From: an uncultured Isoptericola sp.
GTDB taxonomy: Bacteria; Actinomycetota; Actinomycetes; Actinomycetales; Cellulomonadaceae
DNA length: 58,847 nt
NCBI GenBank assembly: GCA_947497265.1
Contig: CANMFP010000015.1
Span: forward strand, 1-58,847
Reading direction: 5' to 3'
The notes below the pieces were generated by a model. It had not been told where the DNA came from and did not search any database. It saw only the letters and a list, made by a program, of their open reading frames with translations. The number at the start of each line of letters is the position of its first letter. Within the stretch, counting starts at the first letter, position 1. Below, one piece after another: positions 1 through 7,584 of this stretch. Both the position numbers and the translations under genes were made by a program.

Positions 1-2
1 AC

Positions 3-77
3 ACCGCCGTCGGGAACCAGCCCCCCGCCGCGAAACTACCGACCAGCGTCACCAACGTCGTGGCCGGCAACAACTAG
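3..77 (+). CDS. C-terminal end of an unknown protein (partial)
   Basis: An open frame enters from the left edge and ends at TAG 75-77, giving the tail ...TNVVAGNN. It is followed after about 25 bases by a stem-loop, as expected for a gene end. Nothing in 24 residues allows a family call, and it may be chance. Confidence 0.3.
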   Translation, partial: TAVGNQPPAAKLPTSVTNVVAGNN

Positions 78-102
78 GCCCTGTCAGAGATTGTGGTTCT
101 CA

Positions 103-131
103 CCGGCAGGGCGGCTCTCGCGCCTTGCCGG
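103..131. terminator. Stem-loop, probable terminator
   Basis: Arms 103-113 and 121-131 pair at 10 of 11 positions (CCGGCAGGGCG against CGCCTTGCCGG) around a 7-base loop. It lies between the stop at 77 and the 3' end of the minus-strand gene ending at 227, so it could serve both. No U-tract is present, as is common for GC-rich terminators. The rest of 78-226 shows no gene. Confidence 0.4.
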
Positions 132-226
132 AAGTTGGTTCCGGGTCGAGCGCGACACGGCGGACGTCCTGGTGACGCTCGTGGTCGTCGCGTGATCGAG
201 GAACGCCGACACGGGGTCGCGAGGGA

Positions 227-766
227 CTAGGACCTTGGGCCCAGCCGCCCGGGCCCCAGCTCGTCCGCCGGTCTGGCCGCAGCGACGGTCACGTCAGGCC
301 TGTCCCCAGGGACGATCCGGAGCGGGCCCTCGTCAGGCGTTGGCGTCTCGAAACCGTCGATGTACGCGATCGCTCGCTCGCGCGACACGGTGATGTCGTC
401 CGGCCCGGAGTTCTCGCGCTGGGCCAACCTGCTGAGAAGGATCGACCGCCGCGTGTCCAGGTAGTAGACGACCGGCACGACGCCGAGGGGGGCGAGGAGC
501 CGTCTGAACTCGTCGCGCGAAGCCCGGGACCAGAACGAGGAGTCCACGACGACGTGCTTCTCCTGTTTCACGCTCGCGACGAGCTTCTCTCGGAGCTCTC
601 GGTTGACGTCCGAGCGCGCGTCGTCGTCGATCGGGTGGGTCCGGTGCCCGAGGGCCCATGCCTCGCCGTCGAACGAGAGCACGACGTAGCCCTGGGCCTC
701 GAGACCACGCGCGTAGGTCGACTTCCCCGATCCAGCCGGACCGCACATGAGGATGACTTGGTCCAT
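227..766 (-). CDS. P-loop ATPase / small-molecule kinase-like protein
   Basis: This 179-residue protein opens with a Walker A loop at residues 9-16 (GPAGSGKS), in the AAA_33/zeta-toxin-like kinase group that phosphorylates small molecules or nucleotides. Family knowledge gives the fold and ATP use only; the substrate cannot be read from the sequence. A C-terminal stretch with many Pro, Gly and Arg residues is probably disordered. The ATG at 766 is favoured because the Walker strand begins directly after it. It stands alone, with a gene-free stretch upstream. Confidence 0.75.
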   Translation of the reverse strand: MDQVILMCGPAGSGKSTYARGLEAQGYVVLSFDGEAWALGHRTHPIDDDARSDVNRELREKLVASVKQEKHVVVDSSFWSRASRDEFRRLLAPLGVVPVVYYLDTRRSILLSRLAQRENSGPDDITVSRERAIAYIDGFETPTPDEGPLRIVPGDRPDVTVAAARPADELGPGRLGPRS

Positions 767-1217
767 GCGTCGACCCTAGCGGCGCTTCGAGCCCGACGAT
801 GGAGCGCTCCGGGTGCACGACTCGCCCTCGCTCAAGGGCATTGTCAACTCCACGATCTGGTCATCCAGCCTGTTGGTAGGCAGGCCCATGCGCTGTGGCA
901 ACGGGGCTCCGCGTGGGTGCGTGAAGAGCACGCTGCTGCGGATCGTCCCGTCTGAGGATTCCTGTGTGACTTCTCGTGGCGACGAACGTGTCCAGCGGCC
1001 AACTCGCAACCCATCGCAACCCGGCCGCCGATGGTCCTGTCGCGGGATCGATCGGCGACTGCTACGAAGGCGCCGCCAGCCCGACGTGACGATTCGCGGC
1101 CTACGTCGTGCTGTCGAACTCCAGGAGTGTCGCCTGGTCGTGTGAGCTCCGCCGAGGCGTGCAACCTAGTTTGCGCGACGGGCTCGACACGCCCGAGTTC
1201 GCGCAAGGTAGGCAGGC
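767..1217. other. Gene-free stretch of about 450 bp
   Basis: I see no recognisable gene, repeat or RNA here. Open frames on both strands (for example 776-1009 minus) resemble no family and fit shadow frames of GC-rich DNA. It must hold the promoters of the two divergent neighbours, but no clear -10/-35 pair can be picked out. Confidence 0.5.
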
Positions 1218-2033
1218 GTGTCCGCGCAATCTGCGCTGCACGTCGACAGTTTCATCGGGCTCACGATCCTCGCCGCTCTGATCGATGCCGCGATCGGAAC
1301 CGAGGCCCGGGCCGGGTACACCCCCCTCGTCAACGCCGCCGGCGCATTCGCGGTCGCGCTGCTGATCCCGTGGAGCATGCTGATCCAGCGCTGGCTCTAC
1401 GGCGTGCGCGGTGGGGCGCTGTCGTCAGTGCTGTCGCACTTCCGTTTCGACATCTTCGGCCGCGCCCTCACGGTCCTCGTGCCGGTAACCGTCGCACTCC
1501 TGGTCGTCTACTACTGGGCACCGTTCCCGCAGACGACCTGGGCGTGGCACGACCTCCTCCTCCTCGTCGCCACGGCTCTCGTTCTCACGCCGTTCCAGGC
1601 CGCGGGCGAGGAGTACGGCTTCCGCGGACTCATCCTCCGCGTCGTCGGCAGTTGGACGCGCAACGCCCGGCTCGGACTCGTGCTCGCGATCACCGTCTCG
1701 AGTGTGCTCTTCGCGCTGGTCCACTTCTCCACGAGCGGGCTGCTGAACGTCTGGTACCTCGTCTTCGCGGTCGGCACCGCATGGATCACCTGGCGCACCG
1801 GCGGGCTCGAGATCGCCATCGTGCTGCACGCCGTGTTCAACGCGACCCAGTTCGTCATCGACGCGGCGCTCCAGATCGATCCGACCGTCGCGACCGACCG
1901 CTCCGCCGGCGCGATCGACCTCAGCGTGCTCATCCCCGTGCCACTCATCATCGGCGCCGTCATCGTTGTGGCGCTCCGTACACGTCGAAGCGGGACGGTG
2001 CTGACGCCCAGTGCGCGCATGGCAAGAGGATGA
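1218..2033 (+). CDS. CPBP-family intramembrane glutamic endopeptidase
   Basis: This is a 271-residue polytopic membrane protein of the CPBP (Abi/Rce1-like) family, which cleaves substrates within the membrane or processes prenylated or peptide substrates. The three diagnostic motifs are present: EEYGFR with the Glu pair at residues 131-132, a His near residue 169 in FALVHF, and a His near residue 204 in LHAVFN. Hydrophobic segments run from about residue 12 to 225, with a last helix near the C-terminus. The start is GTG 1218, after a weak purine-rich stretch. In bacteriocin clusters such proteins give immunity, but no bacteriocin gene is next to it, so the role is open. Confidence 0.85.
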   Translation: MSAQSALHVDSFIGLTILAALIDAAIGTEARAGYTPLVNAAGAFAVALLIPWSMLIQRWLYGVRGGALSSVLSHFRFDIFGRALTVLVPVTVALLVVYYWAPFPQTTWAWHDLLLLVATALVLTPFQAAGEEYGFRGLILRVVGSWTRNARLGLVLAITVSSVLFALVHFSTSGLLNVWYLVFAVGTAWITWRTGGLEIAIVLHAVFNATQFVIDAALQIDPTVATDRSAGAIDLSVLIPVPLIIGAVIVVALRTRRSGTVLTPSARMARG

Positions 2034-2134
2034 AGCCTCGGAGCATCGATGGTCTCGGGCGTCGGGCCTTCCGGCTCGAGACTGTCTCGTGACGGGTCTG
2101 TTGGAGGCTCTCATTCCCCGGAAGGATGAGAGTT

Positions 2135-2344
2135 ATGGCAGCACCGAGGAAGTACCCGGACGAGCTCCGGGAGCGGGCGATCCGGATGGCGGTCGATCTG
2201 CGGCGTGACCCGGCGACCCGCAAGGGCGCCTTGGCGCGGGTCGGTGAGCAGCTCGGGATCAATCCCGAGACGCTGCGCAACTGGGTGACGCAGGCCGAGA
2301 TCGATGCCGGTGACCGGCCCGGGACCACGACCAGCGAGGCCCAG
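2135..2344 (+). pseudogene. IS3-family transposase OrfA, 3'-truncated
   Basis: The start ATG 2135 gives MAAPRKYPDELRERAIRM, the classic N-terminus of IS3-family OrfA, with the helix-turn-helix that binds the element's ends. GGAAGG lies about 10 bases upstream. Homology stops at ...TTTSEAQ near 2344, where the leucine-zipper part should follow. The frame then runs into antisense ISL3 transposase sequence and ends at 2365. OrfB is absent, so this is a dead fragment. The left end of the element probably lies near 2098. Confidence 0.85.
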
Positions 2345-2572
2345 CCGGTGATCATGCGCTGGTAGATGCCCCAGGTCGCTTCGACCTCGACGTGCTCCTC
2401 GATCGCGAACAGCGCGTCGAGCCTGGCCGTCTGCTTGTCGGTGAGCAGGTCGGCGCCGGTGTGCAGGGTGCGCCGTGCGCGGTAGAGCGGGTCCTTGGCG
2501 TGGCCGCGGTGGCCGTGCAGATCGAGCTGGACCCGGCGTCGGCAGCGGTCCAGGGCGTCACCGGCCAAGTGA
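2345..2572 (-). pseudogene. ISL3-family transposase internal fragment
   Basis: Read on the minus strand, the frame gives HLAGDALDRCRRRVQLD, then KDPLYRARRTLHTGADLLT, then VEATWGIYQRMI, which matches the conserved middle of actinobacterial ISL3 (IS204/IS1001/IS1096/IS1165) transposases. Both ends are missing. Downstream it abuts the IS3 OrfA fragment at about 2344. Upstream it is interrupted by the 3' end of a group II intron, so this piece is the 3' exon of an intron insertion. Confidence 0.8.
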
Positions 2573-2632
2573 GGTCGGCCCGGGGCGCGGTGCCGGTCGT
2601 TTCGACCGGTCCGTTTCCCCGGGCCGCCTCCC

Positions 2633-2666
2633 GAACCGGACGTGCGGCTCTCACCGCATCCGGCTC
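2633..2666 (-). ncRNA. Group II intron domain V
   Basis: This 34-base hairpin is the catalytic core of group II introns. The arms (GAGCCGGATGCGG and CCGCACGTCCGGTTC) pair around a GAGA-type loop, with the conserved bulge. It is followed by a second hairpin compatible with domain VI. It places the intron's 3' end close to 2573. Confidence 0.8.
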
Positions 2667-2687
2667 TCCACGAGGTCGTGCCGATGG

Positions 2688-3099
2688 TCAGGAAGGTTCG
2701 GGCCTGGCCCACGGTGTCGCGATGTTGCCCCGGTAGCGGTAGCGAGTGACCGTCACCGCTGCGGGGTCGAACAGCTCGACGTCTGCGTGTTGTGGCCACC
2801 ATCCCTGGACGGAATAGCGGCGCCGCAGTGCCCTCCAGCCGGACTTGCGGTGCTTGTTGCGTAGCCAGGTGATCACCCGGGACCACGTGTAGTGGCGAAG
2901 GTAGCCGAAGGCTCGCTTGGACACCCCGTGCTGGAAGTATCGGGTCCAGCCCCGTAGCAGCATGTTGAGTTGCCGTAGCACCTCGCTGAAGGGCTGGTTC
3001 GTGCCTTGCTTCGTGACCGTCTTGACCTTCCGCCGCACCGAGGCCACCGATTTGCGCGCCGGGAAGGTGTAGACGAACGACGGGTCTGCCGCTCGCGCA
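2688..3099 (-). pseudogene. Group II intron maturase C-terminal fragment
   Basis: The frame shows the maturase (X) and C-terminal region of a group II intron reverse transcriptase: VYTFPARKSVASVRRKV, then GWTRYFQHGVSKRAFGYL, then a WLRNKHRKSGWRALRRRY stretch and a final RYRYRG motif. Similarity can be followed upstream to about 3099, beyond the first GTG at 3047, and is then lost before an in-frame stop near 3132. The polymerase fingers and palm, including YADD, are absent. It is non-functional for reverse transcription. Confidence 0.85.
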
Positions 3100-3168
3100 G
3101 GAGGTGTCCCTGAGCGACGACACCCCCCTGCTCATTCGACGTGACCATGTCAGTGATATTCATGGCGT

Positions 3169-3813
3169 GTGAACCCAGCAGACGCCCACGACCGGCCCTT
3201 CGACGCCGTCCTGTGCGACATGGACGGGGTGATCCGCTTCTACGACACCGACGTGGTGTTCGAGCTGGAGGAGCGGGCCGGTCTGCCGGCGGGCACCACG
3301 GCGGCCATCGGGTTCGCGCCGGAGAACGATCTGCCGCTGCTGCTCGGGCAGATCACCAGAGAGCAGTGGGCCCAGTCGATCGTCCAGGGCCTCGTTCCCG
3401 ATGTGTCGCGAGCCGAGGCGCAGATGCTGGCCACAGCGTTCACCGAGGCGGAATCCCGGACCGACGACGCCGTCGTGGGCCTTCTTCGCCGGGTCCGGTC
3501 GCGCTGTCCTGTCGTCCTCGTGAGCAATGCGACGGTGTGGCTTGACGAAGACCTCGAGCTCCTCGGGCTACGCGACCTCGCGGACGACGTCGTGAACAGC
3601 TCGCTCGTGGGCGTCGCCAAGCCGGACCGTCGCATCTACGAGATCGCCGCTGAACGGGCCGGTGTCCCCACCGACCGCTGCCTGTTCGTGGACGATCGCG
3701 AGGAGAACACCACAGCAGCAGCCGAGCTCGGGATGACGACGGTGCTGTACCGCTCCGCTGCAGGGCTGGAGGAAGTGCTCGCACCTTTCCTCAAGTCTTC
3801 ACTCCTGACCTGA
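3169..3813 (+). CDS. HAD-superfamily hydrolase, subfamily IA
   Basis: This 214-residue HAD-like phosphatase has motif I DMDGV at residues 17-21 (nucleophile Asp), a helical cap, motif II VLVSNAT, a Lys in GVAKPDRRIY and motif IV FVDDREEN. These support a Mg-dependent phosphohydrolase acting on a small phosphorylated metabolite; the substrate is unknown. The GTG 3169 start sits just outside the mobile-element scrap heap, so this gene may have lost its native upstream region. No good ribosome-binding site is visible. Confidence 0.85.
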   Translation: MNPADAHDRPFDAVLCDMDGVIRFYDTDVVFELEERAGLPAGTTAAIGFAPENDLPLLLGQITREQWAQSIVQGLVPDVSRAEAQMLATAFTEAESRTDDAVVGLLRRVRSRCPVVLVSNATVWLDEDLELLGLRDLADDVVNSSLVGVAKPDRRIYEIAAERAGVPTDRCLFVDDREENTTAAAELGMTTVLYRSAAGLEEVLAPFLKSSLLT

Positions 3814-3930
3814 GTACTCGGGCGTCGCAGCAGACCGCCCCACGACTTGAGGTCGTCGAAGCGCAACTGGAAGAGCGGCGCCCGGCCGGTCGGCGGCTCG
3901 GGCCGTCGACGCGCCCGGTCGGCGCACCTC

Positions 3931-4974
3931 CTACGCGAAGTCGGCCCAGATCCTCTGCTCGGCACCGTCGACGGTCATCGAGCCGCCGTGGGGAAGGATC
4001 CACTGTGGGCGTGTGTGGCCGAACGGCACGCCCACGGCGATGACGGCGTCAGGGTTGTAGCGCTGCACCGTCTCGATGGCGGCATCGCGCTGCTCGGCAC
4101 GCTTGTCGGCGCGCTCCGCGGACGTCCGGTGGACCTCGAAGGAGGAGGTCGGTGGTCGGGCGACGACGACGGCGTCGACGGCGTCGAGGAGACCGCGCTC
4201 GCCGAGCGAGCGGACGATCCAGCCGAACTCCCGAGCGGGGGTGAGTAGCTCGGCACCTTCGAGCAGCAGGACGCCGCCCTGCAGGACGGCGGGGTCGGTG
4301 GGAAACCGACCGGCGGTGAGGATCCACTCGATCACCTCGATGCAGCCTCCCCAGGTGCGGCCTGTGACGGACCGGGCGGGTCCGGCCCACGTCCACGGCT
4401 CGGTCGACTCGCGGTCGCCGTACTCGGTGAGCGCTGCAGGGTCCAGCCAGTCCTTTCCGATGTCCTCGGACTCGCCTGGCTCGGTGATCTCCAGGCGTTC
4501 GCCGGTGAGCAGCGCGGCGCGCAGCGCGGCGGCATGGATCGGGTCGACGGCGGGTCCGGGGCCGAGGTGGACCTGGGTGGAGCCGCCGTAGAAGCCTGCG
4601 ACGCCGTGGGTCCACAGCCAGTTGAGGAGGTTGGTGTTGTCGCTGTAGCCGAGGAACGGCTTGGGGTCGGCTCGCACCAGGTCGGCGTCGAGGTGGGGGA
4701 TCACGGTGATCTGGTCCTCGCCGCCGATGGTGGCCAGGACCGCCCGGATGTCGGGGTCGCTGAAGGCTGTGTTGAGGTCGGCGGCGCGGTCCTGCGGCGT
4801 CGCGCCGAGCTGGCGCGTGGTCGGGTATTCGACGGGGACCAGGCCGGTGATCTCTTGCAGCCTCGTCATGGCCTGTTCGTGCACGGCGGGCGCGAAGCCC
4901 GGCGCGGCGAACGATGGCGAGACGACGGCGACCTTGTCCCCGAGGGCGGCCTTGCGCGGCGACGTGAGTTCCAT
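3931..4974 (-). CDS. S66 family peptidase (LD-carboxypeptidase / MccF-like)
   Basis: This 347-residue serine peptidase is of family S66, which includes cytoplasmic LD-carboxypeptidases that recycle murein tetrapeptides and MccF, which cleaves toxic aminoacyl nucleotides. The nucleophile motif GYSDNT is clear, preceded by VLATIGGEDQ and followed by GFYGGSTQ; the C-terminal half has GGCIEVIEW and LLLEGAE, expected near the Glu of the Ser-Glu-His triad. ATG 4974 is preferred over the in-frame TTG 4983. No Shine-Dalgarno is obvious. The MccF-type length and wording favour a detoxification role, but this is inference. Confidence 0.85.
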   Translation of the reverse strand: MELTSPRKAALGDKVAVVSPSFAAPGFAPAVHEQAMTRLQEITGLVPVEYPTTRQLGATPQDRAADLNTAFSDPDIRAVLATIGGEDQITVIPHLDADLVRADPKPFLGYSDNTNLLNWLWTHGVAGFYGGSTQVHLGPGPAVDPIHAAALRAALLTGERLEITEPGESEDIGKDWLDPAALTEYGDRESTEPWTWAGPARSVTGRTWGGCIEVIEWILTAGRFPTDPAVLQGGVLLLEGAELLTPAREFGWIVRSLGERGLLDAVDAVVVARPPTSSFEVHRTSAERADKRAEQRDAAIETVQRYNPDAVIAVGVPFGHTRPQWILPHGGSMTVDGAEQRIWADFA

Positions 4975-5135
4975 GACCGACAAGGTGCCACACCGGAAGA
5001 CCGGCGGAAGACGACTTTTCGTCTGACCTGTGTCGCAGTGCCGAAGCGACGTCGATATCTCGCGAAACCGCCGGGCCGCAGAATGGCGGAAGCGCTGTCG
5101 CTGCTAGTGCTACGGTGGCCTCGGAGGTCGCAGCC

Positions 5136-6608
5136 ATGGAAGTGGTATATCAGACCGGCGGGAACCGTGTTGTTCTCCGTCCCGCGCTTCTCGTGATCGC
5201 GTGTGATCCACGCGCGCTCGAGCCGGTGATGGACTACACGCCCCAAGAGCTGGAACTGCTGAATTCTCTGCGCAACTTCACCTTCTACACGACGTGCCTG
5301 CGCGTATATCCGCGCACCTCGCAAGGTCGGGTCGTCATCCTCGCTCCCGATGTCGTCGAGTCCCAGGCGGGCCTCGTGCAGGGCTATCGCAACGAGACGG
5401 CCAAACAGTGGGGTCTTCCGGTCGCGAACGACGCCGAGAGCAACGTGGTCACGATCTATCAGATGGCCGGGATCGACGGCGATGCGGATCCAGCCACCCT
5501 GGCTGCGCAGCGCGAGGCGTTCCTGGACGACCCGCCGTCGTGGTGGCCGTTCCAGCCTGGTCGGTACGAGATCGTGCAGGTCGAGGAGAACCAGAACGGC
5601 GTGACCCACCCGGCCGCCAACCCGTTGTTGACGCCGTACTTCAACCAGTTCTCGTTCGGCGAGCTCGGTGCCGGTGCACCGTGGCGATGGCTCGACATGC
5701 AGGGCGCGAACGACACCGTCTACGTCCACGCGTCGACCTGCTTCGAGTCCGTCCTGCACTGCTGGTCGTACCTGAACATCCTGCTCAGGGCGAAGCCGGG
5801 GCTGATGACGATGCCCAAGGACAGTGCCATCGTCATCATCGGGGCGGGGGTGAGCGGGCTGCTCTGCGCGCAGCGCCTCATCGACGCGGGCTACACGAAC
5901 GTCATCCTGCTGGAGAAGACGGATCGCTTTGCCGGCAAGACGCACTCGCTGCAGGTGCCGGATCAGGACCGTACGACGATCGCCGAGCTCGGCACGTGCT
6001 ATCTGTCACCGGCGTACGACCAGATGGTGCAGTCGCTCTCCGACTTCACCGTCGGCAACGCCCGTGTGCCCGTCGCGCACGGTTCCGAGCGCGGCATCGT
6101 GGTCGGTGAGCCACCCCACGAGGCGGTCATGACTTTCGGTGACTACGGGCTGATGGTCGCCTGTCAGCACCTTGGTTTCGGGTGGCCCTGCAGCGAGGAG
6201 GAGCAGGAGCTCGCCTACCTTGCGCTCGCGGTCGCCGCCGCGAACTACGTCCGCCTGCGCTACGAGATCTTCGGCACCTTCAACGGAGTCATGCCGGACT
6301 CGAGACCGGCGGGTGACCCGTACGGCGTGTTCTCGAAGACCTTCGCGCAGTACCTCGATGACAACTGGATGGGCGTGCTGAAGGGCTATCTGATGTACGC
6401 CTATCAGGTGCAGGGATATGGCGATCTCGACAAGATTCCTGCGTACTACGGCCTCGTCTGGGTCACGCCGGACATGGCGTGGCCCTTCGGCGAGTGGAGC
6501 GGCGTCACAGCCTGGCAGAAGGGCTGGGAGGACGTCTGGGATCAGATGGTCAGGAAGTGCACCATGAACATCACGCTGAACGCGGACGTGGTGAGCATCC
6601 GCCGCTGA
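5136..6608 (+). CDS. Flavin amine oxidase-like protein with permuted halves
   Basis: The 490-residue product looks like an FAD-dependent amine oxidase read from the wrong end. Residues 1 to about 220 resemble the C-terminal half of such enzymes (a LLVIACDPRALEPVM substrate-domain segment, closing with ASTCFESVLHCWSY). The dinucleotide fold that should be N-terminal appears only at about residue 231 (VIIGAGVSGLLCAQRL, then EKTDRFAGKTHS). The protein ends with NADVVSIRR, and it begins with EVVYQTGG, the text that would normally follow. ATG 5136 is chosen over GTG 5115 because GGAGG at 5123-5127 is 8 bases upstream. Substrate and activity are unknown; a decayed tandem pair is the alternative. 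Confidence 0.75.
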   Translation: MEVVYQTGGNRVVLRPALLVIACDPRALEPVMDYTPQELELLNSLRNFTFYTTCLRVYPRTSQGRVVILAPDVVESQAGLVQGYRNETAKQWGLPVANDAESNVVTIYQMAGIDGDADPATLAAQREAFLDDPPSWWPFQPGRYEIVQVEENQNGVTHPAANPLLTPYFNQFSFGELGAGAPWRWLDMQGANDTVYVHASTCFESVLHCWSYLNILLRAKPGLMTMPKDSAIVIIGAGVSGLLCAQRLIDAGYTNVILLEKTDRFAGKTHSLQVPDQDRTTIAELGTCYLSPAYDQMVQSLSDFTVGNARVPVAHGSERGIVVGEPPHEAVMTFGDYGLMVACQHLGFGWPCSEEEQELAYLALAVAAANYVRLRYEIFGTFNGVMPDSRPAGDPYGVFSKTFAQYLDDNWMGVLKGYLMYAYQVQGYGDLDKIPAYYGLVWVTPDMAWPFGEWSGVTAWQKGWEDVWDQMVRKCTMNITLNADVVSIRR

Positions 6609-6638
6609 CCCCGTGCGCCGGCCGTGCTCAGCCCGGCG

Positions 6639-7529
6639 TCAGACGGCGCGGGCCCGGTACGCCGTCGGTGACATGCCGTGCGTGCGGGCGAACCGCCGGG
6701 AGAAGTACAGCGGGTCGTCGTAGCCGCACGCCCGCGCCACCGCGGCGACGGGCAGGTCGGTGGTGTCGAGCAGCACGCGAGCGCGGGCCAGGCGCAGGCC
6801 GGTCTGGTACTGCAGCGGGGAGGTGCCGACCTGGGCGCGGAACAGCGCGCCGAGCTGCGAGGTGCTGAGCCCCACCATCGCCGCGAGCGCCCCGACCGAC
6901 GTCCGGCGCGGGGCGGTGGCGCGCAGGTGCTCGACGGCGCGCTCCACTGGGTCCGGTGCGGGTCCGGGGGAGCGGCGCCCGGTCGCCACGACGTGGGCGA
7001 GGGCGTGCCAGGCGGCTCCCGCAGCTCGGACGAACCCTCCCGCCGTGCCGTCGTCGACGGCGTCGATCACCTGGGAGACGAGGCTGGCGGTCGTCGTCGG
7101 GTCGCGCAGGTGCGAGACGGGTCCCCCGGCGGCCTGACGGGCGGCGGCGGCGAGCTCGTCGGCGTCCGGGCCGGTCACGTGCAACCACCAGAGCGTCCAG
7201 GGTGCGCCCTGGGCGGCGGCGTACTCGTGCGGGGTCCGTGCGGGCACGAGCACGACGTCCCCGGCTCCGACGTCGAACCGTCCGTCCGGCGTCCGGCACC
7301 AGCCGGCCCCGTCGGTGCAGACGAGCAGGACGTGCTCTCGGGCGCCGTCGGGCCGCGACCGCCCGTGGCGGGCGGCATGGGGGAAGAATCCCGCGTCCGT
7401 CACCACGAGGCGGCCCGTCACGGGCCGTGCGAGTGCCGCGCGGACCTCCGGGCGTGGCACGACGACCATGCGCTGGCCGGCGAAGCCCTCGCGGAGACCT
7501 CCGCCCGCCTCGACCGTCGATTCGTCCAT
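6639..7529 (-). CDS. AraC-family transcriptional regulator
   Basis: This 296-residue regulator has an N-terminal cupin-like sugar-sensing domain (VGAGDVVLVPARTPHEY) and a C-terminal double helix-turn-helix (about residues 200-295, including VGALAAMVGLSTSQLGALFR and ACGYDDPLYFSRRF). ATG 7529 is preferred over the upstream ATG 7550 because GAGG sits just before it. It is divergent from the giant glycosidase gene, with only about 55 bases between the starts, so it most likely controls that operon in response to a sugar released by it. The effector is inferred only. Confidence 0.9.
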   Translation of the reverse strand: MDESTVEAGGGLREGFAGQRMVVVPRPEVRAALARPVTGRLVVTDAGFFPHAARHGRSRPDGAREHVLLVCTDGAGWCRTPDGRFDVGAGDVVLVPARTPHEYAAAQGAPWTLWWLHVTGPDADELAAAARQAAGGPVSHLRDPTTTASLVSQVIDAVDDGTAGGFVRAAGAAWHALAHVVATGRRSPGPAPDPVERAVEHLRATAPRRTSVGALAAMVGLSTSQLGALFRAQVGTSPLQYQTGLRLARARVLLDTTDLPVAAVARACGYDDPLYFSRRFARTHGMSPTAYRARAV

Positions 7530-7584
7530 GCGCCTCAGAGAATCGCCCATCGCACCGCGCCGTCAAGCCGCCTACGTTCGTACC

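Larger units (their letters stand above)
2573..3110 (-). mobile_element. Group II intron, 3' part (5'-truncated)
   Basis: The minus strand carries the C-terminal part of an intron-encoded protein (about 3099-2688), then an RNA domain V at 2666-2633 and domain VI-like sequence up to about 2573. Domain V reads GAGCCGGATGCGGTGAGAG, then a matching GCACGTCCGGTTC arm, the usual bacterial form. The catalytic reverse transcriptase domains and the 5' ribozyme domains I-IV are missing, so it cannot move by itself. The intron ends just before the ISL3 transposase fragment, which fits insertion into that gene. Confidence 0.85.

Noticed and set aside
767-1217. Missed gene in the long gap (frames at 776-1009 minus and 844-1206 minus)
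   Set aside because: Neither frame shows a family pattern, a ribosome-binding site or a plausible start.
1031-2092. A 353-codon plus-strand frame over the CPBP gene
   Set aside because: It is Arg- and Pro-rich without motifs; the overlapping frame holds all three CPBP motifs and membrane helices.
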